From assembly GCF_033568475.1 (NCBI RefSeq), contig NC_133120.1, positions 94,320,151-94,384,150 of the forward strand: a DNA stretch of 64,000 nt, written 5' to 3'. The translations under genes were made by a program, and so were the position numbers. Source of the stretch: Henckelia pumila. Lineage: Eukaryota; Streptophyta; Magnoliopsida; Lamiales; Gesneriaceae. The stretch's first letter is position 1. Each line of letters opens with the position of its first letter. This document shows positions 12,036 to 25,071 of the stretch, one piece after another. The notes under the pieces are model-generated. The model was not told where the DNA came from. It was given only the letters and a program-made list of their open reading frames with translations, and did not search any database.

Positions 12036-12365
12036 TGTTCGTGAAGAGTTTCGTCGTGAATTTACGATATATATATTGAATGTTTCTAATTAAATTGAGA
12101 TTATTATTGTTATCGCCGTCGTCGTCATCATCATCTTAATTCAATGTAAATATTTTTAATATGTTCAAACTATAATTAAACGTTTTAATTTAATCATAAA
12201 GACAATGATTTTGACTTTAGTGAATATTTCGTCGTGAATTTACGATACACTATATTGAAATTATCATCATCATCATGACAATTTAATGTAAATATTTTTA
12301 ATATGCTCAAAATTATAATTTAGAATTTTAATCGTAAAGACTAGAATTTAGACTTTTTAAAAATA
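12036..12365 (+). repeat. Diverged tandem duplication, period about 178 bp
   Basis: The string TTCGTCGTGAATTTACGATA occurs near 12050 and again about 178 bp later. Both are followed by a CAT/GTC-rich run, then AATGTAAATATTTTTAATATG. Two diverged tandem copies; no coding content. Confidence 0.65.
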
Positions 12366-12837
12366 TTTATTCATTTTTTTAAATTTTAATTGATAAAATA
12401 ATATATGATTTTAATTTTTTTAAATAATATTTTTACTTATCCAAGATATTGAGTACAATGGTAAAAAATAATTGATAGAAAAATTGTTATCCGCAGTTGA
12501 GCTTTATTTCAAATGACATAAATATTTTTATAATAACATTTAAAATTTGAATATCTATTTTATATTATAATGTATGAGTACCCTAAAAAAACTGTTTTTG
12601 ATATTTTTAATAGATATACTAAAATGCCTCTATTATTAGTAAGCTAAATTAAAAAAATTAAGAGGGTAAAACTAACATTTTTAAATTTCAAAAAATCACG
12701 TTTCCTTCCATCAGCCTGATTTCACCTTTTTCCCCCACATTTTTTTATTTTTGACATTGGCATTTTCATTCAAAATAAAATTTGAATTTCATGTCAGTAA
12801 AATTAATATCAAGGTATTGACATCCAATATTTATATA

Positions 12838-13013
12838 TGGGAAATGATATGTGTACATGGAGGGTTACATGTTGGATTACACACTACACATGAAATTACA
12901 AAAGTATCTCTCCACTTTATTTCAAAAAAATCTTTCCAAAATACGTTTATGTAATTTCAAATGCAACGTATAACCTAACGTGTAACCCTCCGTGTACATG
13001 TAGCATCACCCTT
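12838..13013. mobile_element. MITE with inverted ends around GTACA-GGAGGGTTAC
   Basis: The left end (GTGTACATGGAGGGTTACAT) is matched in reverse by the right end (about 12979-13001, carrying GTAACCCTCCGTGTACATG). The element is about 175 bp with no coding content. Superfamily not determined; the target duplication is not clear in the AT-rich flanks. Confidence 0.6.
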
Positions 13014-13180
13014 TATATATTATATTGCACACGCAAGGTGTGTGCCCGGCTGCTAGTATTAATTATATTAGAATGATAATTTTAAATAGTTAATGAAATT
13101 ATACGAATTCTAATTATTAATCATATACAATAACATACTGTGTATTGCACGAGTAAGATACTAGTTAATAAAGAAATTTG

Positions 13181-13351
13181 TTGAGCATGATCGTGCTCTG
13201 ACTCGTGGCAACAAAATTTTGATTATTAATTTAGCGTCACAAATCTCCACGCAAGAAAATCGCAAATCTCTACTTTTGTTTTGCTTCTTGATTATACTAT
13301 AAAATTATCCCAAAATTTTATCGTAGTGAATTCTGAGATTATATCGGCGAT
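13181..13351 (+). repeat. Dispersed repeat, copy 2 (about 170 bp)
   Basis: Direct-orientation partner of 11756-11930. The two copies bracket about 1.25 kb that contains a tandem duplication and a MITE. Confidence 0.75.
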
Positions 13352-13580
13352 GGGCGGAACAAGATAATTTTATTAAAAAGATGGAATTTTATAATTATTA
13401 ATTTTCAAAACGTTATTAATATAAGTATTAGTAGTAAAATAATATTATTATTTAATAATTGTATCAATATTTTTTTAGGAAAATTGAATTGTTGTATTAA
13501 AGAAACACATATTTAAGAATTAGTGAGATTGCAGAATGTTTTGACCAAGTTATAAGGAAAAAAAGTTCTAAAAAATTTAT

Positions 13581-13893
13581 GGGAAAATTGTTTTTTTGAT
13601 CCTGTATGTTTATCACTTTGCGATTCTGGTCCTTTATATTTTCAGATTGCAGTTTTAGTCCGCTATCTTTATTTTTTTGGCAATTTTAGTCCTTTTTCCA
13701 ATGTGGCGCTGACGTGGCACAAATTCAATGCTGATGTGGAGCTGACGTGTACAGTGCCACGTCAGCATTTTCGAAGAAAAAGGACCGAAATTGCCAAAAA
13801 TCGAAACATACAGGACTAAAACTGAAATGTAAAAACATAAAGGACCAAAATCGCAAAGTGACAAACATACAGGACTAAATTTGCAATTTTCCC
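13581..13893. mobile_element. Mutator-type MITE with 9-bp target duplication
   Basis: A 313-bp element with long inverted arms (about 150 bp each). It begins GGGAAAATTG and ends CAATTTTCCC. The flanks carry an exact 9-bp direct repeat, AAAATTTAT (13572-13580 and 13894-13902). Long inverted arms with 9-bp duplications point to the Mutator superfamily. The arms contain iterated units of the type TTTAGTCCTGTATG, also found in the larger element at 56752. Confidence 0.8.
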
Positions 13894-13902
13894 AAAATTT
13901 AT

Positions 13903-14740
13903 TTTTAAAACTAAATAGTTTTAATTAAAGGCTCTATTGACCAGATGACTCGAGTAAGTCTCGATGACCAATGACCATGCTTGGCCGAGCTTCCAAGTTG
14001 TGTCCCTACTCCAACCTCTATTATCTGCAGTCGGCAATATAGACCACCTGATTGAAAATTGTCTTTTGTAAACGTAATATTTTTGATATAAAAAATAATG
14101 TTTTTTCGTGAATACGTGAGATCAAATTCACAAAAATAATATATGATACAGTCTCAAATGATTTATTTGTTTATAAAAAGTCAAACAACTATATCTTTTT
14201 TTGATCGTAGACAACTATATCTCAGCCAATATATAACTCTTCTTTCAATTCGGTAACAAAATTTTATAGTTAAAACAATAAATATCATTGATTTTTAAAA
14301 AAAATTAAACATGGAATGTTTCTTATCATATGCATGAATATAGATTGTAAAAAAAATCGACTTAAAAAAGGGGAAAAAGGGGAAAAAAACATAAAAAAGG
14401 GTGAGTTTGAAAAATGACCTTGATCAACCAAATTTTTTGATTTATAACCTTCTTTCAAAAAAAATTGCAAAATGACCTTCAAATACAAAGAAAATGCAAA
14501 AACAAAACAAAGGTAAAAATTAAGAAGGTTATATTTTCAAATCATGGTCAAACAGAGATTATTTAGTTAAATAAATTCGTTAGACAAAGCATTATTCGAA
14601 ATTCCATCTTTACCCCTCGGTTGAATCCGACTCATCCACAGTACAAGGGTTGAAAAGGTATTTTCATTCGAAACACGGCTCGAAAAATCAATAAACTACT
14701 TAACGCGATAAATAAATTGTCGACATCTCCGGAGAACGGA
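13903..14740. other. Spacer upstream of the E2 gene
   Basis: AT-rich spacer. The last 100 bp before 14839 may be a 5' untranslated exon of the E2 gene, but this is not certain. Confidence 0.4.
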
Positions 14741-15982
14741 AATTTTATGCTTCAACAAATTCAACACCTACTTCAGATTTCCCGTTTATAGTGAAGAATA
14801 CAACATCGCGTAGATCAAATTATCTCGGGGAATTCAGGTTCTGTTGCATTTTATGTAGATGCATGTTTTCTGTGTTGTTGATATAATTTTTTTTCGGGCT
14901 AATAAATTCTCAGTGCTACTAGGTTTTGATCTGGGTTTTATCAAATTGGGATAATTTGACGATTTGACAATCGCCTTGTTCGGTTTGTGTGTGTGCGCGC
15001 CTAGATTTATATATTTCCCTATTCTTTGCTGTATCGTCTACAACTTTATATTATTGATCCCATATAATTAATGGACGAAAAGTATGAGGCTATCTTATTG
15101 ATGTTCCCTTTCCATGGCAGATATTTTCTGTGCGGTTACCGTGGGAATTGCTCTGCTTTGAGGTAGTTAATGGGAGGGTTGGGGACATGATACTGAAAAA
15201 GTCGTAATTGCTAGAAATTACGAAGATTTTGGCTCTTCTGCCACTAAATGACCAACTGCTGGCTAGTAATTTCATTTGCTTATTGTAACTATGCCTATTA
15301 GGTTGAAAACACATGTTGATTTGTTTATCATAATCTGAAGTCTTGTCATTACGGAACATTAATATTTGTGGGTAATGAGATGAGATATTATCAGTGTGTA
15401 AAATCATTTGTGCGAGCATTTCTGAGAGCTGTTTTTCACAAACTGCATAAACGGAATGAGTTAATGAATAGTGAAAAGGTAATGATTGAGTTGTGTGTAG
15501 TAGCAATACAATATATGTGGCTGAATTTTTTTTTCCAGATAATGTTGTAGATGAATTACAGCTTTGGCACTTGACATCACATTCTTCAGTGTTGGTCTTG
15601 TTTCTATTGTTTTAATGTTGGTGATACTGAAGCTTGCATTTAATGTTTTCTTTGTGTGATTCCGGTAGTAAATTTGTGGTATTTTTATGGTACTTGTCGG
15701 GAAACCTTAAACATCTGAGTTTTTTCTATATAATTTTTTGTAACCGATTTTCCTTTTGTTATGATATTGTGAGCTGCCTATACTAGACTTGTTGTAGTTT
15801 GTGTTCATATTGATTTTTATGTAAATTTGTGCTTTTTACAAATCTATTTGCTACAGCCTACAGCAGTTAGATCTGCCCAAAATTTTAAGACAAATTTCCT
15901 CGTTGCACGAGGAACTTCATATCATAATAATGAATAGAATAAAAATTTCTGAAATGTGAGATTATCGGTTGTGCAGGCTGGG

Positions 15983-18976
15983 ATGGCTGAAAAAGCATGT
16001 GTAAAGCGCCTTCAGAAGGAATATAGAGCACTTTGTAAAGTAAGTACCATTTTTTCCCGGAAGAGCTTTCACATAAGTTCTCATTGTGAATCATATACTT
16101 CATTATTGAATTCTGGATGCTTGAAAAAGTATTTGCTGAAGGACACAATAAATTATGCTGCTTTGATGTCAGATGATTCATCACTTGAAATTTGATGATT
16201 ATAACACTGCATGAATTCAGGAATGAACAAGTACAATGGAAAAATGTTTTGCAGAAATAGGCCATAATATTTTTAGGATATCTTTGGCCATGGCAGAAGA
16301 TATTATTTGAAGTAAGATAAGTTGGATAGCACTTCATTCAAGGCCCTTTTAAAATGCAAAAATTGAAGAATTTTTAGGTATTGATGCCACTTTATATCTG
16401 TAAATGTTAGACAAGGGAGAATTATGGAGTAAGTGGTATGAGGACAAATAAGAAGGCCTTCATTTCCATTTATCTTTGAAGAAAGTATCATCTATTTCCA
16501 AGGAATGAATGGTTAAGAAGATTATTTGATTATCAGACATTCTTATCGAGTTTTATTGTGGTTATGAAACAGCCATTGCTTGAGGACTGCGGATGTTTAT
16601 TAGAACCAATAAAATGGCTTTGCTTAATCACTTACTCTGATGCAACTTGTTCTGTAAATGAATTTTCTTGTTATTAAATTCTATGCATCTCCATCTCTGC
16701 TTTGCTGATTATTTTCTTATGCATTCCCAGGAACCTGTTTCCAATGTGGTGGCACGCCCTCTTCCCAATGACATCCTTGAGTGGCGTAAGTTGCTTGGAT
16801 TTTGTTGTATGCCTCTGTATGAACACGCCTTGCATCTTTTCCTCAGCAAGATCATATTCTTTCAATTCATCTTCTTGTGATCACTCGCAAAACGCAAAAA
16901 GCACAGTAGAGATTTTATATGAATGTTGAGACGTGCCTTATGCTATTCTATGTTGTTTTGATTGTTATTTTATGTTCACTTTTCTAGGGACGGTGTTCCA
17001 CTTTAGTCATGCTCAAATATGATGTGGGTTGAATGGGTGTTCCTTGTCTATTATTTTACACATTCTCCTCTATAAAACCTTACATTCTTTAGATTTTGAT
17101 GTGATTTCTATACACAGTATCTCGGAGTAACTTTAAGAAGTATATCTGATGAATTGAGGAGTATCTTACTTTGCGACATATTTAGGGACGAACGGCAAAA
17201 AAACAGCCTTTATTTTATGTTAATATAGGAAATTACTAACCTATCACCCCAGCCCACTTAAACAAGAAAAATAATAAAAAGAAGTAATCTAAAAAAACTC
17301 AGCACATGTCCTACAGTTTGACTCAATCTGAAGGTTAGTGAGTATCACTATGTTATTGTATTTTGGAAATTCTTCATGGCAAGAAATTTCTTTCTGATCC
17401 ACCATAGGACATACAAATATATGTTTCCTACATTTTTGTGTCCTTGACTGTTAAATTGTCAGCACATGTGACAGATTGCTTATGATATTGTGTTAGCATC
17501 ATTTTGTGTAACACTGTCTTCATCTGCTGACATGTCTTTTGTTGGCAAATTTTGTGGTCAGATTATTTGTTGGAGGGGAGTGATGGAACGCCATTTGCAG
17601 GTTTGTGGTTATTGTAATTTCATTGTGTGTGCGTAGCTAAAGTAGAGAATTGATGTTAGTATTTGGGCTATTATTTGCATGCCCATTTATTCTAAAGGTG
17701 TTTATGTGTGGAGTATTCATGATGCTAGTTCTTTTTTCATTTTTATGTTTTCGATCAATGTAGGTGGTTACTATTACGGAAAGATAAAGTTTCCACCAGA
17801 ATATCCATTTAAACCTCCAGGCATCAGGTGACTTTTTCATGGTCAAAAATAGCACAATGGTCGAAGTGTTGATGGTGCCATGTTCTGCTTAAATTTGTGT
17901 AGCTGTTTTTTTTTTTTTTAAATGTAAATGGTTGTTTATGTCTTCTGTAGTATGACTACTCCGAACGGACGTTTTATGACTCAAAAGAAGATATGTCTGT
18001 CTATGAGCGATTGTAAGTTAATTATAGTAATCATGTCGATGCTTTCTTCATCTTGTTTCACTTACACTGTCATTTTCCAGTCCATCCAGAGAGTTGGAAC
18101 CCTATGTGGTCTGTCTCAAGGTATAGGGTTTTCTACGAGGAAGATAGTCATATATATTTCCTGTATCAGTCTTAAGTCACTTGTGCTGATTTTTCTTGTT
18201 TGCTTGCAGCATATTGACAGGGCTTCTTTCTTTCATGGTGAGTTAGCTTGAGAATGAGAAGATATTATAGTTTTTAATTTGAAGGCTTTAAGCCGAAATT
18301 AGGTGGAGACCATTACCTGAAAGACTGAATGTCCTGGTTTATTTGTTCTCAGATGGACACTAGTCCTACTACGGGCAGTGTCACAACTACAACAGAAGAG
18401 AAACAAAGGCTTGCGAAGTCTTCTTTGGCATTCAACTGTAAAAAGTGAGTCTTACAAAGTTGATGCTCATCTCTCGCTCTACAAGAAGATTGAAAAATAT
18501 CTCCATTTTTCTTTTTATCTCAATGAATCTAACTCTGGCCTCAACGTACATATTTAAGAATTAACAAAAAATTTACTTCTGTATTGTCTTGGAAAGATTT
18601 GCAGCTACTTAAATTTGTTTATTTATGTTTTAGCATTGCATTTATGAGGTGGGTGTCTCACTATCTCTTCTTTTCTTCCCATTCTTTCTTTTGTTGAAAC
18701 AGCCCAACATTCAGGAAACTTTTTCCAGAACATGTGGAAAAATATGAACAGCAGTTAGCAGCTCAGCAATCGGCAGAACAGTCAGCACCTGCATCCATTC
18801 CAGAAGAAAATGTTGAACCCTCATTGAAGAAACGTGGGACAAAAGAGGAGCCCAAAAATGTAGAAGTCCCGAAAGATGTGAATAACCCGAGGCAAAGATC
18901 TTTCCCTTCCTGGTTATTGTTGTTGCTTGTTTTCATTTTTGGCGGTGTCATGGCTCTGCCTCTGCTACAACTTTAG
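15983..18976 (+). CDS. UBC34: ER tail-anchored ubiquitin-conjugating enzyme E2 (UBC33/UBC34, UBE2J2 type)
   Basis: Nine coding exons: 15983-16039, 16731-16785, 17562-17600, 17764-17827, 17951-18012, 18081-18120, 18210-18237, 18353-18444, 18703-18976. They join in frame to 236 residues with GT..AG introns. The start MAEKACVKRLQKEYRALCK matches the UBC33/34 N-terminus, so the ATG is firm. The UBC fold follows, with the HPN-equivalent TPN and the catalytic Cys at residue 87 (KKICLSMSD). SSILTGLLSFM comes next, then a Lys/Glu-rich linker and a C-terminal membrane anchor ending in MALPLLQL. The family transfers ubiquitin at the ER membrane in ER-associated degradation. The protein length is that of the Arabidopsis members (about 237-243). 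A GT-like site at 14839 suggests a 5' untranslated exon and a long leader intron, unproven. The choice between UBC33 and UBC34 is arbitrary. Confidence 0.95.
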
Positions 18977-20374
18977 TAGCCATACAGACCCATCAAGGGA
19001 AGAAATTGCAAGTGTTTATTTGTGAGCCCCTAACATCTTAATCGTGACCGATCCATTCCTTATGATCCTAAATTCTCGCAGTTTTTGTATAGATGTATTA
19101 ATGAAGGGAAAAACTGTTAAAAGATCTTTTGGTCCAAATATATCAGTGTGGTGTGTTCACCGTTTATTTTTTTTATTGTGCTCTACTATATATTTTTATG
19201 TTTAGCTTTAAGTTTTTGATGTATTATTATATTTTTCAGTGTGGATTCAACCCTGGTGCGTCAATCTTCATCTTTTAGCATATGAGTATGTTCAAATGTG
19301 TGGCATAAGATGGCTTAAAGCAACACGAGGTTCAGAAAACATACGACAAAAGTTGGGGGGAAAATAAAAAGTAGGTGCAAAATCATAGTCAATTGGATTT
19401 GAATAATTAGTGCTCCCAATGATTAGTTTAAATAATCAATTGAGCCGTTAATTAGGGTTCAATTAACTTTATTTTTTTAAAATCATATTGCATGAAAACC
19501 TCGGATTGTGTCTTGTCCTTGTTTTGTGCCCTTTTGTAAATACCTATGAGAGAGACAAAGCTCATTTTGAGCCACCGCATTGTGCGGCGTAGAAAACTCA
19601 ATTCTCCCACTTCTTATCTGAAATATGCTTACATACATGATAATGATTGCTGCCGTTTTCCAATTCTCTGAATATATGAAAAAATCAAATTTTGAATCTT
19701 TGTGTCTCACAATGAATTCGTAAATTTCAAAGTTCACAAAATGACAAATCTTTACATTTTCCATAAAAATAACGATTTGAAATTTGTGGTGGTTGCATTT
19801 TGAGGCTTTAGCCTTGGGAGTTTATATCTATTACTATCAATTAAGTGACAATTGTCTGGATGGTGGACTTGTAAACTTTTTACATTAAAATCAGATTCCT
19901 TCTCCACTTTCTTCCTCCTCTAAACCCTTTCACAACCATGAAAGAGAGCACATAAAATATTTTGATAAACAAATATATCTATTTCTACTATAAAAGTATG
20001 AATGGTGGGCAAAGTTTTTCATTGTGAATTTATAACTTTGCCACCAAATTGTGTATGACTCAAAAAAAAAATTATGGGCAATTATGAAAAAATAAGGTAA
20101 AAAACAAGGGCAAAAAGGCATTAAAAATTTAGTCAAACATTAAGAGTTGATTTATTGCATAGTAATGAATATGGATTTAACTTTTCATTTATATCCAATT
20201 ATTAACTCAAAATTAATTATTGATAAACTATGTATACTATATAATATAAAATTTCACACACAATATTTGGCTAATATTTTTAAAATGTAAAATATTTTAC
20301 TTCTGGAAGGCAAAAAAAATCCAAATGTTTATTGACTATTAAATGACACAAACCGGATTTCTAACTATTACACA
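18977..20374. other. 3' region of the E2 gene and AT-rich spacer
   Basis: The first 200-300 bp are probably 3' untranslated sequence. The rest holds no recognised gene; open frames at 19483-19764 and 19930-20136 (minus) look random. Confidence 0.5.
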
Positions 20375-21108
20375 CCATAAAAAAAAATTGAGCAGCAATA
20401 TTGTTAAAATTTTAATATAAATTATTTTTATTTAAATTAATAATGAGATTAATTAAGAGTTTTTTTAATTAATTTGTTCATTAGCATATTTTATTTTAAT
20501 TTTTTCCACATTTTAAATTTTTTTATTAGCCTATAACTTCCACTTTACTTCTTTTCATCCATATATATTTTTAATATTTCAATATAAAATTTAATAATAT
20601 TCGATCAAGGAATAGATAATTGTAATCGAAAAATTATATTAAAAAATCTTGCAAATTAAATATTTATGGTAAAAATTATATAGCATTTTGACAAATTCTA
20701 ATAAAGTATTTTAAATAAATAGAAAAAAATTCAAAAATCCAAATTTGTTTCAAATAGTATATTAATAAAAAGTCTTGCAAAATTAATAAATGATTATAGT
20801 AAAAATTATATAGTATTTTCAAAAAAATTATTTTAGTATAAAAATATAAATGTAGGAGTAAAAGTTTTTCATTGTCTATATACATATTTACCTTTTTGTT
20901 CTATATAAATTAGATAATAATGAGTAAAGTGGAAGTTATAGGCTAATGAACAAATTTAAAATATGAAAAAAATTTAAAAAAAAATAGGCTAATGAACAAA
21001 TTAATTAAAAAACACTTAATTAATCTTACTATTAATTTAAATAAAAAAATTTATATTTAATTTTTAATAGTATTGCTGCTCAAATTTTTTATGGTATGTA
21101 ACATTTAG
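20375..21108. mobile_element. AT-rich MITE with about 180-bp inverted arms
   Basis: The left arm (about 20375-20550, containing TTGAGCAGCAATATTGTTAA) is repeated in reverse at about 20925-21108 (containing TATTGCTGCTCAAATTTTTT). Both arms carry the phrase 'TTCATTAGCCTAT' or its complement. A third, direct partial copy of the left arm lies at 21540-21722. No coding content. Confidence 0.65.
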
Positions 21109-22258
21109 ACTAAAATATTTTAAATAAATAGAAAAAAAATTCAAAATCCAAATTTGTTTCAAATAGTATATTAATAAAAAGTCTTCCAAAATAAATAAAT
21201 GATTATAGTAAAAATTATACAGTATTTTCAAAAAATTTATTTTACTATAAAAGTATGAGTGTAGGAGTAAAATTTTTTTTATTGTCTATATACATGTTTA
21301 CTCTTTTGTTCTATATAAATTAGATAATAATAAGGGTTATAAAAGTAAAATGACAAAAAAAAAAAAACAAAGATGGAAAAATACGCAAAAAAATTAGGTG
21401 TAATAATTTCTCATATATAAATATATAATTTCCATTTAAATGGAGTCTATTTAATTCTATAATTTCCACTTTACTCTCTTTCTACTATTAATTGTGTCAA
21501 ATTGTCACAAAAATTGTTATACATACATTTCATATGTTATTATATGAAATTTGAGCAGCAATACTGTTAAAAATTAAATATAAATCATTTTTATTTAAAT
21601 TAATAATGAGATTAATTAAGAGTTTTTTTAAATTAATTTGTTCATTAGCCTATTTTATTTTAATTTTTTTTTTCACATTTTAAATCTGTTCATTAACCTA
21701 TAACTTCTACTTTAATCTCTTTCTACTATTAATTGTGTCAAATTGTCACAAAATTTGTTGTATATAAATTTCATATGTTATTATATGGTGTTTTTTTCAT
21801 TTCATCCATGTATTTTTAATATTATAATATAAAACTAATAATATTTGATCAAAGAATAGATTATTCTAACCGACAAATTATATTAAAAAAACTTGCAAAA
21901 TAAATAAATATTTATGGCAAAAATTATATTTACAAATTCTGATAAAATATTTTAAATAAATAGAAAAAATTCAAAATCCAAATTTGTTTCAAATAGTATA
22001 TTAATAAAATATCTTGCAAAATAAATAAATGATTATAGTAAAAATTATATAGTATTTTCAAAAAAATTATTTATTTTACTATAAAAGTATGAATGTAGGA
22101 GTATAGTTTTTTCATTATCTATATACATGTTTAACCTTTTGCTCTATATAAATTAGATAAATCATGAGGGTTATATAAGAAAAATGACAAAAAAGAAAGA
22201 GACAAAGATGAAAAAATACACAAAACAATTAGGTGAAATAATTTTCTCATATATAAAC
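20690..22258. repeat. AT-rich repeat block left of the Gypsy element
   Basis: A unit of about 200-250 bp (TTTAAATAAATAGAAAAAA, then CAAATTTGTTTCAAATAGTA, then TGTAGGAGTA, then TTGTCTATATACAT) recurs near 20705, 21115 and 21950. A related unit with TATTAATTGTGTCAAATTGT recurs near 21485 and 21727. The same phrases resume right of the Gypsy element (35140-36100), so the block is one older repeat nest split by that insertion. Confidence 0.7.
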
Positions 22259-24885
22259 TGTAACACCCGGTATTTTAAATACGTAAATTCGCATGCATAA
22301 TTAGGATATTTAATTATTTAAATTTTAGATTTATGGGTTAAATAATTGTGTGAATTATTTGTGCATGATTTAATTTATTTTTTAAGCATTTAACCCATAA
22401 TTAGTGATTTTTATGATTTTTAGACGGGACCGTGGACGGACGAGATGACAACTTTCTAGCCAATTAATTTTATGAGCCTTTTTAGAGCCCTAAAATATTA
22501 TTTTTAGTTTTATTTCCTCAATATTTTTAGTATTTAATTTTATATAATTTTAGGAGTCCATTTTTATCCAAATTTAGCCATTTTAATGACTTTTAATTAT
22601 TTTTAAAATTCCCTAAATTTATAATTTCGGGATTTGTGTTATATTATTTAAGTTATCTATATTTTAAAAACTTAGGAAACCTTTTTAATTATACTATTAT
22701 CTCCTAGATTATATTTTTTCAAAAAAATTAATATCCTAGACTACCCAATCCATCGGCCAAAACCCCCCTACTCACGCTCAATCTCTCTCCCTTCAACCTA
22801 GCCGCCACACCCCCTTCTCCATCATCTTCTTCATCGAGCAAACCCCAAAGAAGTCACCATAGCCTCGGTTTTGAAGGTCCAAGTCGGTTGTCGTCGTCCC
22901 GTCGTCCCGGAATCGTCCCACGCCCGTTTTTCTCTTCATTTTCGGTGAAAGGCATGATTTTCTTCCAATTTTTTTGTACCTATCAGATATTATATTGTGT
23001 GGATTGTGTATGCATCAAAACTTTCAATTTTTTTTCAGAAAATGGTTCGAGTGTTCGGATTTTGCCCAAGGTTACTTGTTTTCATGATTCATGTTCACGT
23101 TTTTATGCCATGGGTGCGTTCTATCTGTTGGCTAGGGTCCCTAGGGTGTCCTAGGTGTGTCTGGACTCGAGTGGCTCGAATGGCTCGAGCCAAACGAGCC
23201 CAGGGAAGCCATTACTGCAGCACGGCCGAGGGGAGTCGCAGTCTAGGGTTTCGAGAAAGAGGGCCACGGCTCGGTGCGTGGGGCTGCATGGGGGCTGGGG
23301 CTGGGTCAGGTCAGGTCCGCCCAGACGTGGGCTACGTCTGGGCGGCGGCGCTCCGGCCAGGGGCGGCCGGGCTGCTGCTTACGGCCGCAGCCGAGAAGAG
23401 ATAGGGTGAGTTTCGGGTTTAGGGTTAGGGCTGGGTTCGGGTCGGGTTCTTGGGTCCGGGTCAAGTCAGTGGGTCGTGGGCCGGGTTAAGTGAGTCCGGG
23501 TCTGGGTTTGGTGGGCCGGGCTCGAGTCTTTTTATTTTTAAAATATTTTATGAATTAATGGGTTTTTGGGCCAATTAATTAGAAATAAAATTATTTGGAC
23601 TCCCGAATAATTTTATTTGGGCTTTTAAAATTTTAATTAAGTTAGTCCATTAATTTTATGGGCTTTTGAGCCCATGAAAGTTATTGGGCCAGTCTTTGGG
23701 CTTTTGGGGCCATTGGGCCAGTTTAAGTTGTTATTGGGCCTAGAATGTTTTATGGGCTTTAAATTATTTTAATTGGGCTTAGAACCATTTTATTGGGCTT
23801 AAGTGTGTTAATGGGCCAGTCTCAGTGTTAATGGGTTAGATTTAAGTAATTGGGTTTGAGTGTTAGGGCCAGCAGTCCAGGACCATCCATGAGAAATTTG
23901 CATGTGTCCTGATTATATATTTAATTATTTTTATGTATTGAAGTTATTTTAATATTTATATGTTAGTAAGAAATTAAATTAAATATATATGAAGGACACA
24001 CAATTTTATTTAAGTACATGCATTCATGAAATAATTTTATGCATAATTAAATGTTTAAGGTTGAGCAATAATAAAATATTTTATGTTGGAAGTTGAAGTA
24101 GTGTGACAATTTAAGGGGGATTCGTCCTCATATGTGAACTATTGAAGGGCAGTTTACTGCCAATTTAAGAGGTGATTCGTCACCGCCACGTACGTTGGTT
24201 TCCACGCTGATCAGTATTTAATGTATGATTTAAGGTTACACTACGGATACAACCATGCGATGTTAGAAAATTACCTTGCTCAACAATGTTATATATTATG
24301 TATGTCTATGTTATTTAAGTTAATTTAAGTTATGTTTATGCCAGGATATTTTTAAGCATGCTCATTCATGTATATGTTATGTATTAATATTTAATTGTTT
24401 TAAATTATTTTAAACCCTTGTTATGTTAGCATGTTGGGTCTCTAGGCTCACTACACTGGTATGGTGCAGGTGAGTTCGTAGAGGAGGATGTAGCTCCTAC
24501 CGGCGGCGAGGACCTATGAGCGGACATGCAGTGACCCCGTGACCGTGATAGATGTCTGAGTCACATTGCATGTTTTAGTTATGTCAGCACGTTACATTTT
24601 TAATTATTTTTCAGTGGTTGTGGTTTGAATATTTTCAGTGCATGCAAATTTTACATCATTTTTCTATTGCAGTATTTTTAATTAAACGTTTGACTCAGAT
24701 ATTTATTTTATTTAAAGAATGCAATTTTATTTAAGTTACTTATTTAATTATTTATTTATTTTTAAATCTTTTTATTCTGTGCATATATGTATGGGCATAT
24801 ATGTACATATTTTATTTAGTAAGTATAAAAAAAAAAATTTCCGCATATTTATTTATTTAATAATTATAGAGTTAGGGTCGTTTCA
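22259..24885 (+). repeat. 5' LTR of the Gypsy element
   Basis: This 2627-bp LTR begins TGTAACACCCGG and ends GGGTCGTTTCA. Inside it, 23150-23530 is a GC-rich island unlike the AT-rich rest. Open frames there are by-products of composition. The region 23640-23870 is rich in GGGCC/TTGGGC words. Confidence 0.93.
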
Positions 24886-24887
24886 GT

Positions 24888-24899
24888 TGGTATCAGAGC
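24888..24899 (+). promoter_or_regulatory. Primer-binding site of the Gypsy element
   Basis: TGGTATCAGAGC two bases after the LTR end is the classical initiator-methionine tRNA primer site of plant LTR elements. Confidence 0.92.
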
Positions 24900-25071
24900 A
24901 CGGTTCTTGGAGGGGTCATTACTGCTATGCGAGCTCAGAAATCCACGCTACCGGTCTGTAAGTTTTAAGTGTTTATAGCATGATTTAATTCTTTGGATTT
25001 AAGTTAGTATTACTTTTAAACAACTTAGTTATGCATGGCGATTTACGTAAAGAAATATGTGGTGGTGCAGA

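Noticed and set aside
15090-15506. A 138-codon minus-strand frame upstream of the E2 gene
   Set aside because: It lies in the probable leader intron of the E2 gene and shows no protein family features.
22888-23489. Several overlapping open frames on both strands in the GC-rich part of the LTR
   Set aside because: They lie in a GC-rich LTR block, recur in the other LTR, have no family features, and arise because stop codons are rare in such composition.
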